DNA from: Laedolimicola ammoniilytica
GTDB lineage: Bacteria > Bacillota > Clostridia > Lachnospirales > Lachnospiraceae
NCBI RefSeq assembly: GCF_025567165.1
Contig: NZ_JAOQKC010000005.1
Coordinates: 62,001 to 126,000, forward strand
DNA length: 64,000 bases
Reading direction: 5' to 3'
The position numbers and the translations under genes were made by a program. Below are positions 52,587-59,327 of this stretch, piece after piece (position 1 is the first letter of the stretch; each line of letters begins with the position of its first letter). A model generated the notes under the pieces. The model had not been told where the DNA came from, made no database searches, and saw only the letters and a program-made list of their open reading frames with translations.

Positions 52587-53576
52587 TTAAGCCCCCAGTG
52601 TAGCCGCCATCACTGCCTTGATGGTATGCATCCGGTTCTCCGCCTCGTCAAAGACTACAGACTGGGCGGACTCGAATACCTCGTCGGTACACTCCATCTC
52701 GGTAATGCCGAATTTCTCCTGAATCTGCTTGCCGATCTTAGTCTTCAGATCGTGGAACGCCGGCAGGCAGTGGGTAAAGATGGCCTGAGGCCCTGCATTA
52801 TCCATGACCTTCTTATTGACCTGATAGGGCATCAACTCGCGGATACGGCTCTCCCATACCTCGTCGGGCTCGCCCATGGATACCCATACATCGGTGTAAA
52901 TGACATCCGCGCCCCTGGTGCCGCTCATCACGTCCTCGGTCAGGGTAATGGTCGCTCCGGTCTCCTTCGCCACGCCTTCGCAGTAAGCCACCAGCTCCGC
53001 GTTCGGGAAATAAGCCTTCGGTGCGCAGGCGGTAAAGTGCATACCCATCTTCGCGCAGGCGATCATCAGGGAATTACCCATGTTGTAGCGGGCGTCGCCC
53101 ATGTATACCAGCTTCACGCCCTTCAGATGGCCCAGGTGCTCCTTTACGGTAAGCAGGGTCGCCAGCATCTGGGTGGGATGATATTCATTGGTCAGGCCGT
53201 TCCAGACCGGTACGTCGGAATACTTCGCCAGTTCCTCTACGATCTCCTGGCCGAAGCCACGATACTCAATACCGTCGAACATACGGCTCAGGACACGCGC
53301 AGTATCCGCGATGCTCTCCTTCTTGCCAATCTGGGAGCCTGACGGATCCAGATAGGTGGTTCCCATGCCCATATCGTGGGCCGCCACTTCAAAAGCGCAG
53401 CGGGTACGGGTGCTGGTCTTTTCGAAAATCAACGCTACATTTTTACCGCGCATATCGCGCTCTACGATACCGGCTTTCTTGCGCGCCTTCAGGCTTGCCG
53501 CCAGATCTACCAGATATTCGATCTCCTCCGGTGTAAAATCTTTTAATGTCAGAAAATCGCGTCCTTTTAAATCCAT
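52587..53576 (-). CDS. argF: Ornithine carbamoyltransferase
   Basis: Start at 53576 (MDLKGRDFLTLKDFTPEEIE) has the site GGAGGACGAAAGAA; 329 residues. Carbamoyl-phosphate motif 'STRTRCAFE' (about 55-63), 'HPTQMLATLLT' (near 133), the ornithine loop 'DVWVSMGEP' and 'FTHCLPAFHD' (near 271) are all present. It makes citrulline from ornithine and carbamoyl phosphate (arginine synthesis, or the catabolic reverse). No other arginine gene is nearby. Confidence 0.96.
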   Translation of the reverse strand: MDLKGRDFLTLKDFTPEEIEYLVDLAASLKARKKAGIVERDMRGKNVALIFEKTSTRTRCAFEVAAHDMGMGTTYLDPSGSQIGKKESIADTARVLSRMFDGIEYRGFGQEIVEELAKYSDVPVWNGLTNEYHPTQMLATLLTVKEHLGHLKGVKLVYMGDARYNMGNSLMIACAKMGMHFTACAPKAYFPNAELVAYCEGVAKETGATITLTEDVMSGTRGADVIYTDVWVSMGEPDEVWESRIRELMPYQVNKKVMDNAGPQAIFTHCLPAFHDLKTKIGKQIQEKFGITEMECTDEVFESAQSVVFDEAENRMHTIKAVMAATLGA

Positions 53577-53598
53577 TTCTTTCGTCCTCCACCAACAT

Positions 53599-53625
53599 GT
53601 CACTGTGAACCAAGTGAACAGTAAC
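53599..53625. repeat. 27-bp palindromic repeat, copy 2
   Basis: Minus strand GTTACTGTTCACTTGGTTCA then CAGTGAC; 22 of 27 positions equal to the copy at 48190. Lies just before argF. Confidence 0.5.
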
Positions 53626-53630
53626 AATCA

Positions 53631-53662
53631 GGCTGCTGGCAGGAAATTCTCCTGCCGCAGCC
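53631..53662. terminator. Hairpin between SPFH gene and argF
   Basis: GGCTGC-TGGCAGGA pairs with TCCTGCC-GCAGCC (loop AATTC). CTTTTTC follows on the plus strand, AAAAAGG precedes it on the minus strand. It most likely ends the SPFH transcript although the T tract is on the opposite side. Confidence 0.5.
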
Positions 53663-53680
53663 CTTTTTCTTTCGTAATCA

Positions 53681-54616
53681 TTAGTTTTCCTTCGCTACTT
53701 CTGTTACTGCCTTTACCATACCGGCCAGTCCCTGAATGTCGGACGGGATGATGATCTTCGTCGCCTGCCCGTCCGCTGCCTTAGCAAAAGCTTCCAGGCT
53801 CTTCAGCTGCAGTACCGCGCTGTCTGCGGAAGCCTCTTTGAGCATCTTCAGACCGTCTGCGTTCGCCTGCTGTACCTTCAGGATAGCCTGAGCCTGACCT
53901 TCCGCCTCGCGGATGGTCGCTTCCTTCTTCGCCTCCGCCCGAAGGATAGCTGCCTGCTTCTCTGCCTCTGCGTCCAGAATTGCGGATTCCTTCTGTCCTT
54001 CCGCCACCAGAATGGTGGACTTCTTCTCACCTTCCGCACGGAGAATGGCTTCACGACGTTCACGCTCTGCCTTCATCTGCTTCTCCATGGCGTCCTGAAT
54101 TGCAGCCGGAGGGATGATGTTCTTAAGCTCCACACGGTTTACCTTGATACCCCAGGGGTCTGTGGCGATATCCAGAGACGCGCGCATCTTGGTGTTGATA
54201 ACCTCGCGGGAGGTCAGTGTCTGATCCAACTCCAGGTCTCCGATGATATTACGAAGGGTGGTCGCTGTCAGATTCTCGATGGCCATAATCGGATTCTCCA
54301 CGCCGTAAGCGAACAGCTTCGGGTCGGTAATCTGGAAGAATACGACGGTATCAATCCGCATGGTTACGTTATCCTTGGTGATAACGGGCTGGGGAGCGAA
54401 ATCTACGACCTGCTCCTTTAAGGTCACGCGCTTCGCCACCCGATCGATGAACGGCGCCTTGAAATGAATTCCCACACCCCAGGTTCCCATGTACGCGCCC
54501 AGACGCTCGATAACCAGTGCCTGTGCCTGGGGAACGATCTTGATGCAGGAAGCAATGATCAACAGAATAAATACTACCAGTACCAATACTAAAACAGTTC
54601 CTACAAAATTCGGCAT
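53681..54616 (-). CDS. SPFH/stomatin-family membrane scaffold protein (paraslipin/QmcA type)
   Basis: The 311-residue protein has one N-terminal membrane helix (about 5-24), the SPFH domain ('IKIVPQAQALVIERLGAYMGTWGVGIHFKAPFID', 27-190, 'RNIIGDLELDQTLTSREVINTKM') and a long coiled coil of Ala/Glu repeats (about 195-265, 'AEGEKKSTILVAEGQKESAIL'). Such proteins form ring-like scaffolds that organise membrane microdomains and proteases. It starts two bases after the NfeD stop, its usual partner. Confidence 0.93.
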   Translation of the reverse strand: MPNFVGTVLVLVLVVFILLIIASCIKIVPQAQALVIERLGAYMGTWGVGIHFKAPFIDRVAKRVTLKEQVVDFAPQPVITKDNVTMRIDTVVFFQITDPKLFAYGVENPIMAIENLTATTLRNIIGDLELDQTLTSREVINTKMRASLDIATDPWGIKVNRVELKNIIPPAAIQDAMEKQMKAERERREAILRAEGEKKSTILVAEGQKESAILDAEAEKQAAILRAEAKKEATIREAEGQAQAILKVQQANADGLKMLKEASADSAVLQLKSLEAFAKAADGQATKIIIPSDIQGLAGMVKAVTEVAKEN

Positions 54617-54618
54617 AA

Positions 54619-55059
54619 TCAGCCCTCCTTCTTCTCTCTCACAATCAGCTTCACGCCTTCTACGGCAATGATTTCCACATGGGCGTCCTTCGGAATGACT
54701 TCAGAATCCTTCTCTGTCCGGGCCGTCCAGGTCAGGCCATTTACAAAGACCTCTCCCCGGCCTTCCAGATTATGAATCTCAGCCGTCACCACGGCGGTCT
54801 TTCCAAGCAGGCTGTCCACATTGGTCTTCTCCTGCTTCTGACTGTTGAAAAACCGAAGCGCCCAGGGTCTGGTTCCAAAAAGCAGCGCCAGAGACACCGC
54901 GCAGAACACTACCCACTGAATCACAGGCGAAACGTCCAGCATCGCGAGAATAAACGTGACCAGAGCCCCTCCGGCAAACCAGATGGTGGTCAGGCCCAGC
55001 GTAATAATCTCAATCACAACCAGTACAATCAGTAATATCAGCCAGTACATGGCATTCAT
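54619..55059 (-). CDS. NfeD-family membrane protein
   Basis: The 146-residue protein has membrane helices at about 3-30 and 38-65 and a C-terminal OB fold ('SLLGKTAVVTAEIHNLEGRGEVFVNGLTWTAR'). Short NfeD proteins form operons with SPFH proteins, as here, and are thought to control scaffold assembly. A clear promoter lies 55 bases upstream. Confidence 0.92.
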   Translation of the reverse strand: MNAMYWLILLIVLVVIEIITLGLTTIWFAGGALVTFILAMLDVSPVIQWVVFCAVSLALLFGTRPWALRFFNSQKQEKTNVDSLLGKTAVVTAEIHNLEGRGEVFVNGLTWTARTEKDSEVIPKDAHVEIIAVEGVKLIVREKKEG

Positions 55060-55113
55060 CGCTCTGCACTCCCCTTTCGTATCTGTCTACAGATTGTTGT
55101 GAATCTTAGCCCT

Positions 55114-55142
55114 ATGATACTATAGTTTTCCCTTTTGCACAA
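55114..55142 (-). promoter_or_regulatory. Promoter of the NfeD/SPFH operon
   Basis: Minus strand TTGTGC (55142-55137), 17 bases, TATCAT (55119-55114). Confidence 0.65.
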
Positions 55143-55178
55143 GAAAAATTATTATTAAGAATTCCGAATGAAAATCCC

Positions 55179-55214
55179 GAAAGGGGCCGCCGCGCTGCCA
55201 CGGTGACCCCTTTC
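55179..55214 (-). terminator. Terminator-like hairpin after the cell-wall hydrolase gene
   Basis: GAAAGGGG pairs with CCCCTTTC (8 pairs) around a GC-rich loop, 30 bases after the hydrolase stop; GGGATTTTC follows on the minus strand. Confidence 0.55.
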
Positions 55215-55243
55215 AAATCATTTCCTGTTCTCTTGTAAATGCT

Positions 55244-56263
55244 TTAGTAAAATACGTGATTTCCGATTACGATGGAATTCTCTCCCGCTCCAAGACTCGC
55301 GTTCTTGAAGTGGGTGTAACCGCCGATATTCGTGTAGCCGTTGATGGCCTCCTGCGCCGCCTGTCTGCAGCTGGCCTTGGGATTGCTCAGATAGCGTCCG
55401 ATGCTGCCGTTGCTGACTACGCCGAACTGACCCGGCGCGTAAATCACCGCCATAATGCTGCCGTAGCGTCCGCTGCGCACACGGTTCATCACCACCGCGC
55501 CCACGGCCACCTGGCCTTCATAAGGCTGATTGCCCGCCTCTGCCTGAATCAGCGCTGCCAGAAGCGTTACCTCGTCGCCGTTGGCCTGCAGCGCGGAGAG
55601 CTGCTGCTTCAGCTTCTCTTTCTTCTCTTCAGCTTCCTTTTTCTTTATCTCATCCATAGTCATGGCTTCGCCCAGCTCATAATTCACATCCACATATTCC
55701 GCTGAGACATAGCCTGTTTTCTCCTCGGCATACTGCACCATAACCCACTCGTCGCCATCCTCCAGAACCTCCAGCTTGGCTCCCTCTTCCACATTCTTCA
55801 GAATTTTAGAATCGGCGCTGGCTTCAGAACGGATCCGAAGTCCTCCGGTCAGGGATGTGGCTGTCAGCGTGGCTGCGTTCTTGGATTCCTCATAGGCGTC
55901 TGCTCCGAAATGCAGATACTCATCGCTGACGTAGCCCTCCACATTACCGGAGTGAATCAGGGTCCAGCCTGTGTCGGTCCGGGCCAGCACTTCGCCGCCG
56001 TCGCCTTTGAACATCCGCCCCACTGCCGTGGAATCGGCGCTGGGTTCCTGGCGGACGGTCACATAGTCCTCCACCTTGGCCAGTACCTTTTCTTCCCATT
56101 CATCCTGTATCTTCAGTGTTTCAAAATCTTCGCCTGTCAGATCCGCCATCACGGACTCGATACCTGCAGATGTCTCTACTTCCAAATTGTCAAAGCCACA
56201 GCCCAGAATCCAGAGACCTGCCACTGCCAGAAACAGCGGTATCTTTTTGTTGATTGCGTTCAT
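55244..56263 (-). CDS. Cell-wall hydrolase: two SH3b domains and a SleB-type lytic domain
   Basis: The 339-residue exported protein has an N-terminal hydrophobic signal (8-22) ending 'WILGCG', which could be a lipobox, two bacterial SH3 domains (about 65-117 and 130-192), a charged coiled linker ('MDEIKKKEAEEKKEKLKQQL') and a C-terminal Hydrolase_2/SleB domain ('ALIQAEAGNQPYEGQVAVGAVVMNRVRSGRYG', about 228-339). SleB-type enzymes cut the spore cortex or the vegetative wall. SH3b domains hold the enzyme on peptidoglycan. A consensus promoter and possible WalR sites lie upstream. Confidence 0.92.
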   Translation of the reverse strand: MNAINKKIPLFLAVAGLWILGCGFDNLEVETSAGIESVMADLTGEDFETLKIQDEWEEKVLAKVEDYVTVRQEPSADSTAVGRMFKGDGGEVLARTDTGWTLIHSGNVEGYVSDEYLHFGADAYEESKNAATLTATSLTGGLRIRSEASADSKILKNVEEGAKLEVLEDGDEWVMVQYAEEKTGYVSAEYVDVNYELGEAMTMDEIKKKEAEEKKEKLKQQLSALQANGDEVTLLAALIQAEAGNQPYEGQVAVGAVVMNRVRSGRYGSIMAVIYAPGQFGVVSNGSIGRYLSNPKASCRQAAQEAINGYTNIGGYTHFKNASLGAGENSIVIGNHVFY

Positions 56264-56330
56264 AAAAACCTCCTGTAAGTCTTAACTGCAATGATGTGTA
56301 CGGTTGATATTTAACATTTCTATGTCACAT

Positions 56331-56403
56331 ATTACAATTATTATTACAAATGTTACGTTTTTGTTACAAGTGGTATTGTAGCAGAGTAAAAAGGATTTGT
56401 CAA
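56331..56403 (-). promoter_or_regulatory. Promoter of the hydrolase gene with TGTAAY repeats
   Basis: Minus strand TTGACA (56403-56398), 17 bases, TACAAT (56380-56375). Immediately downstream are four TGTAAY-type hexamers (56368-56363, 56357-56352, 56348-56343, 56336-56331); the first two are five bases apart like the WalR box TGTWAH-N5-TGTWAH. The region 56264-56330 is A/T-rich without other signals. Confidence 0.7.
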
Positions 56404-56447
56404 TATTTTAGACATTCCTAACCTTTTATCCCCAATAATACTGCAAA

Positions 56448-56477
56448 AGACGGCTGTCAGTCACCCGACAACCGTCT
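56448..56477. terminator. Hairpin in the divergent intergenic region
   Basis: AGACGG-TGTC pairs with GACA-CCGTCT with one mismatch; TCTGATTTTTG follows on the plus strand. No gene ends here on either strand, so it may insulate the two divergent promoters. Confidence 0.45.
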
Positions 56478-56514
56478 TCTGATTTTTGAAAAACACCACA
56501 TCTGGATTCCCCTT

Positions 56515-56562
56515 AATTCAGGAAAATAGCAAAGGTTCAAGTGTTACCGACTTTCCTGAATT
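56515..56562. promoter_or_regulatory. Inverted repeat upstream of the LytTR gene
   Basis: AATTCAGGAAA (56515-56525) and TTTCCTGAATT (56552-56562), 11 perfect pairs, spacing 26. It ends 13 bases before the -35 box, a usual place for an activator site, possibly for the LytTR protein itself. Confidence 0.55.
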
Positions 56563-56575
56563 GCATTTCATTATA

Positions 56576-56604
56576 TTGTTTTATGACAAAATATGCAATA
56601 TAAT
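56576..56604 (+). promoter_or_regulatory. Promoter of the LytTR gene
   Basis: TTGTTT (56576-56581), 17 bases, TATAAT (56599-56604); transcription start near 56611, about 50 bases before the ATG. Confidence 0.75.
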
Positions 56605-56662
56605 ATGCCTATACCACTTGTTTTTATGAAAAAATAACTTGTCCGACCAAGGAGGAACTCTT

Positions 56663-57436
56663 ATGAACATCACTGCCCTGGTAAACCGTTCCGCCGATAT
56701 TATCACGCAATATTATCAAAATAACATCACGCCCTTCCTGGAAGCCTTCCATGATGACGCGCTCTGGATAGGACCTGCCGAAAAACAGATCCTTCGAACC
56801 CGGGATTCCATTCTGGAGGCTTTCGCCCAGGAAGAGCATTCCCTCCATTTCATTCTGCACGATCTGACCCTGATCCCGCTGACCGTAGGAAGCAGACACG
56901 CCTGTGAAATCATGGTCTTCTACCGGGTGGACACCATCTGGCCCGATGGCAGCTCCAATCAGGTCATTCAGCGTGTACAGCTCACCTGGTGCCTGCAGAA
57001 CGGCGAACCGCGTATCCGGGTCTGCCATATCTCCAACGCTATTTCCTACGATGAACGCGACAACATTTACCCGGTACATTACGCCGAAACCTTCCGCACT
57101 ATGACGTTAGCCGGGGAGACACGTTCCGAACGCCTCTCTTTCCGCGGAATGGATAAATCTCTCGTTTATCTGAATCTGGCCCATATCATCTATATCGAGA
57201 CCAATGGCCGCCATACTACCGTGCATACCATCGACGGCAACTACGCGTCCCTGGACAGCCTGCCTGCCATCGAAAAGCGTTATCCGCACTATCTGGTCCG
57301 CAGTCATCAGAGCTATCTCGTTAATCCGGAGCACGTCATTCAGCTCCGGCGCTTTCAGGTACAGTTGACCGGCGGTGTGACCCTGCCGATTCCGGAAAAA
57401 AAATATACTGCTGTTAAGGCGAAGCTTGTGAAATAA
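56663..57436 (+). CDS. LytTR-type regulator with N-terminal SnoaL-like domain
   Basis: The 257-residue protein starts MNITALVNRSADIITQYYQN (site AGGAGG). Residues 1-130 resemble a SnoaL/NTF2-like domain ('FLEAFHDDALWIGPAEKQILRTRDSILEAF', 'VQLTWCLQNGEPRIRVCHISN'), residues about 155-257 are a LytTR DNA-binding domain ('GMDKSLVYLNLAHIIYIETNGRHTTVHTIDG', 'LVRSHQSYLVNPEHVIQLRRFQVQLTGG'). No receiver domain is present, so it may respond to a small ligand in the SnoaL pocket. Such fusions are found in Lachnospiraceae; targets unknown. It is the only plus-strand gene of the chromosomal part. Confidence 0.88.
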   Translation: MNITALVNRSADIITQYYQNNITPFLEAFHDDALWIGPAEKQILRTRDSILEAFAQEEHSLHFILHDLTLIPLTVGSRHACEIMVFYRVDTIWPDGSSNQVIQRVQLTWCLQNGEPRIRVCHISNAISYDERDNIYPVHYAETFRTMTLAGETRSERLSFRGMDKSLVYLNLAHIIYIETNGRHTTVHTIDGNYASLDSLPAIEKRYPHYLVRSHQSYLVNPEHVIQLRRFQVQLTGGVTLPIPEKKYTAVKAKLVK

Positions 57437-57463
57437 GATGGATGAAAATTCAGGCAGTTTTAT

Positions 57464-58249
57464 TTATCTTCTCTGTCTGTATGCCTCGTACATCAGAATC
57501 GCCGACGCCACGCCCGCATTCAGGGACTCAAGCTTCCCTTCCATGGGAATCCGAATCAGCGTATCCGCCTGTTCTGTCAGCTCTTCTGTGAGCCCATTTC
57601 CCTCATTTCCTATGAGAAAGGCCGTACCGCCCCGGTAATTCTCCTGGTCGTAGAAGTTCACGCCCTTCAAATGGGCCGCGAACGACCGGATTCCATGGGC
57701 TTTCAGCAGTTCCACGGTTTCGCATAAATTCTCTGTATACAGGGTCGGAACCCGGTACACGGAACCCATAGTGGATCGGATAGTCTTTGGATTATACAGA
57801 TCCACGCAGCTTTTGCTTAAAATGACGCCGGTGACACCGGCGCCCTCAGCGGTCCTGAGAATCGTTCCCAGATTGCCGGGATCCTGCAGGTTCTCAAGCA
57901 AAAGCAGTAGCGGCTTCTCCGCCCTCAGAAGCGTCGGAAGGTCGCTTGCCTGCTGCCGCACGATGCAAAGCACGCCCTGGGGCGTCTGGGTATCGCTGGC
58001 TGTCTTGAAAATGTGATCCTGCATTACCTCAAACTCCAGCCCGTCCGCCTGAATCCGCTTTATCAGCGTCTCCTTATGTTTCTCATAAAAAGTCTCTGAA
58101 AAATAGACTTTTTCGATGCGCTCTTTCGGCGCTTCCCGGAACATTTTCGGGCCTTCTACCACAAAGACGCCCCGCTCGTCCCGGAGTTTTCTCTTTTTAT
58201 TTAACTGAACCAGCAGTTTTACCTGCTGGTTCGCCGTACTTGTTATCAT
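57464..58249 (-). CDS. TrmH/SpoU-family RNA 2'-O-methyltransferase
   Basis: Start at 58249 (MITSTANQQVKLLVQLNKKR) uses AGGAG eleven bases upstream. The 261-residue protein has an N-terminal L30e-like substrate-binding domain and a SPOUT knot domain: 'LLLLENLQDPGNLGTILRTAEGAGVTGVILS' (motif 1), 'FLIGNEGNGLTEEL' (motif 2) and 'IRIPMEGKLESLNAGVASAILMYEAYRQR' (motif 3). It uses S-adenosylmethionine to methylate the ribose of rRNA or tRNA; the exact site cannot be told. Convergent to the LytTR gene. Confidence 0.93.
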   Translation of the reverse strand: MITSTANQQVKLLVQLNKKRKLRDERGVFVVEGPKMFREAPKERIEKVYFSETFYEKHKETLIKRIQADGLEFEVMQDHIFKTASDTQTPQGVLCIVRQQASDLPTLLRAEKPLLLLLENLQDPGNLGTILRTAEGAGVTGVILSKSCVDLYNPKTIRSTMGSVYRVPTLYTENLCETVELLKAHGIRSFAAHLKGVNFYDQENYRGGTAFLIGNEGNGLTEELTEQADTLIRIPMEGKLESLNAGVASAILMYEAYRQRR

Positions 58250-58263
58250 ATAGTAAGTGTCTC

Positions 58264-59244
58264 CTAACAATGCTTGGACAGGTCTTTTGCCACCTGATAC
58301 TGGTACGGGTCGATGCCCTTTACCATGGCAAGCGCCTCGTCAATATCGAAATCCTGGAAGCGTCCGTGCTGGTATCCTACCACGCGGTTGGTCTTGCCCT
58401 CGCAGAGCAGGTCTGCCGCCATGGCTCCCATCATGGAAGCGTAGACGCGGTCTTTACAGGTGGGGCTTCCGCCTCGCTGCATGTGTCCCAGAATCGTCGC
58501 CCGGGTCTCGATGCCGGTGGCCGCTTCGATCCGACGCGCCATACTGGTGGAATGTCCGACGCCCTCCGCGTTTACGATGATATGATGCTTCTTGCCACGT
58601 TTCCGGTTGGCAATAATATTGTTGATAATCTTCTGCTCGTCGTAGTCGTAATTCTCCGGAAGCAGAATGTCCTCGGCACCGTTGGCGATACCGCACCACA
58701 GGGCGATATAGCCTGCGTTACGTCCCATAACCTCAATGATACTGCACCGCTCATGGGATGTGGAGGTATCACGCACCTTGTCGATGGCCTCCATGGCTGT
58801 ATTGACCGCCGTATCGAAACCGATGGTATACTCGGTACAGGAGATATCCAGGTCGATGGTACCCGGTACGCCGATGGTATTGATGCCCAGAGCCGCCAGC
58901 TTCTGGGCTCCACGGAAGGATCCGTCTCCGCCGATGACCACGATACCGTCGATTCCATGCTTCCTGCAGATTTCCACGCCACGCTTCTGGCCTTCCTCGG
59001 TCATAAATTCTTTACAACGGGAAGTGAACAGCATCGTGCCGCCGCGCTCAATGGTGTTGGATACATCATTTGCGGATAAATCAATGATCTCTTCGTCCAG
59101 AAGTCCTGTATAGCCTTTGAGGATACCTTTTACCTGCTTTCCGTTTACCAGCGCCTTACGCACTACGGCACGCACTGCCGCATTCATGCCCGGCGCGTCG
59201 CCGCCGCTTGTCAGTACTCCGATGGTTTTAATCTCTTTTGCCAT
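58264..59244 (-). CDS. pfkA: ATP-dependent 6-phosphofructokinase
   Basis: The 326-residue enzyme has 'TSGGDAPGMNAAVRAVVRKAL' (9-29), 'VIGGDGSFRGA' with the ATP-type Gly (about 103-113), the catalytic 'PGTIDLDISCTEYTIGFDTA' (both Asp kept; the usual Asn between them is Leu) and 'IEVMGRNAGYIAL'. It phosphorylates fructose-6-phosphate in glycolysis. It follows dnaE by 83 bases, the usual clostridial order. Confidence 0.97.
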   Translation of the reverse strand: MAKEIKTIGVLTSGGDAPGMNAAVRAVVRKALVNGKQVKGILKGYTGLLDEEIIDLSANDVSNTIERGGTMLFTSRCKEFMTEEGQKRGVEICRKHGIDGIVVIGGDGSFRGAQKLAALGINTIGVPGTIDLDISCTEYTIGFDTAVNTAMEAIDKVRDTSTSHERCSIIEVMGRNAGYIALWCGIANGAEDILLPENYDYDEQKIINNIIANRKRGKKHHIIVNAEGVGHSTSMARRIEAATGIETRATILGHMQRGGSPTCKDRVYASMMGAMAADLLCEGKTNRVVGYQHGRFQDFDIDEALAMVKGIDPYQYQVAKDLSKHC

Positions 59245-59327
59245 GATGATTCCTCCTCGCCTCTGTCCGGATTCACATTTCCGGGCTATTCCTGTGATCG
59301 TTACATGAAACGCCTTTGTGTCCGATT

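Noticed and set aside
55910..56278. c-di-AMP (ydaO-type) riboswitch before the cell-wall hydrolase
   Set aside because: The leader from the mapped-by-eye promoter to the start codon is only about 110 bases and lacks the conserved riboswitch sequence blocks.
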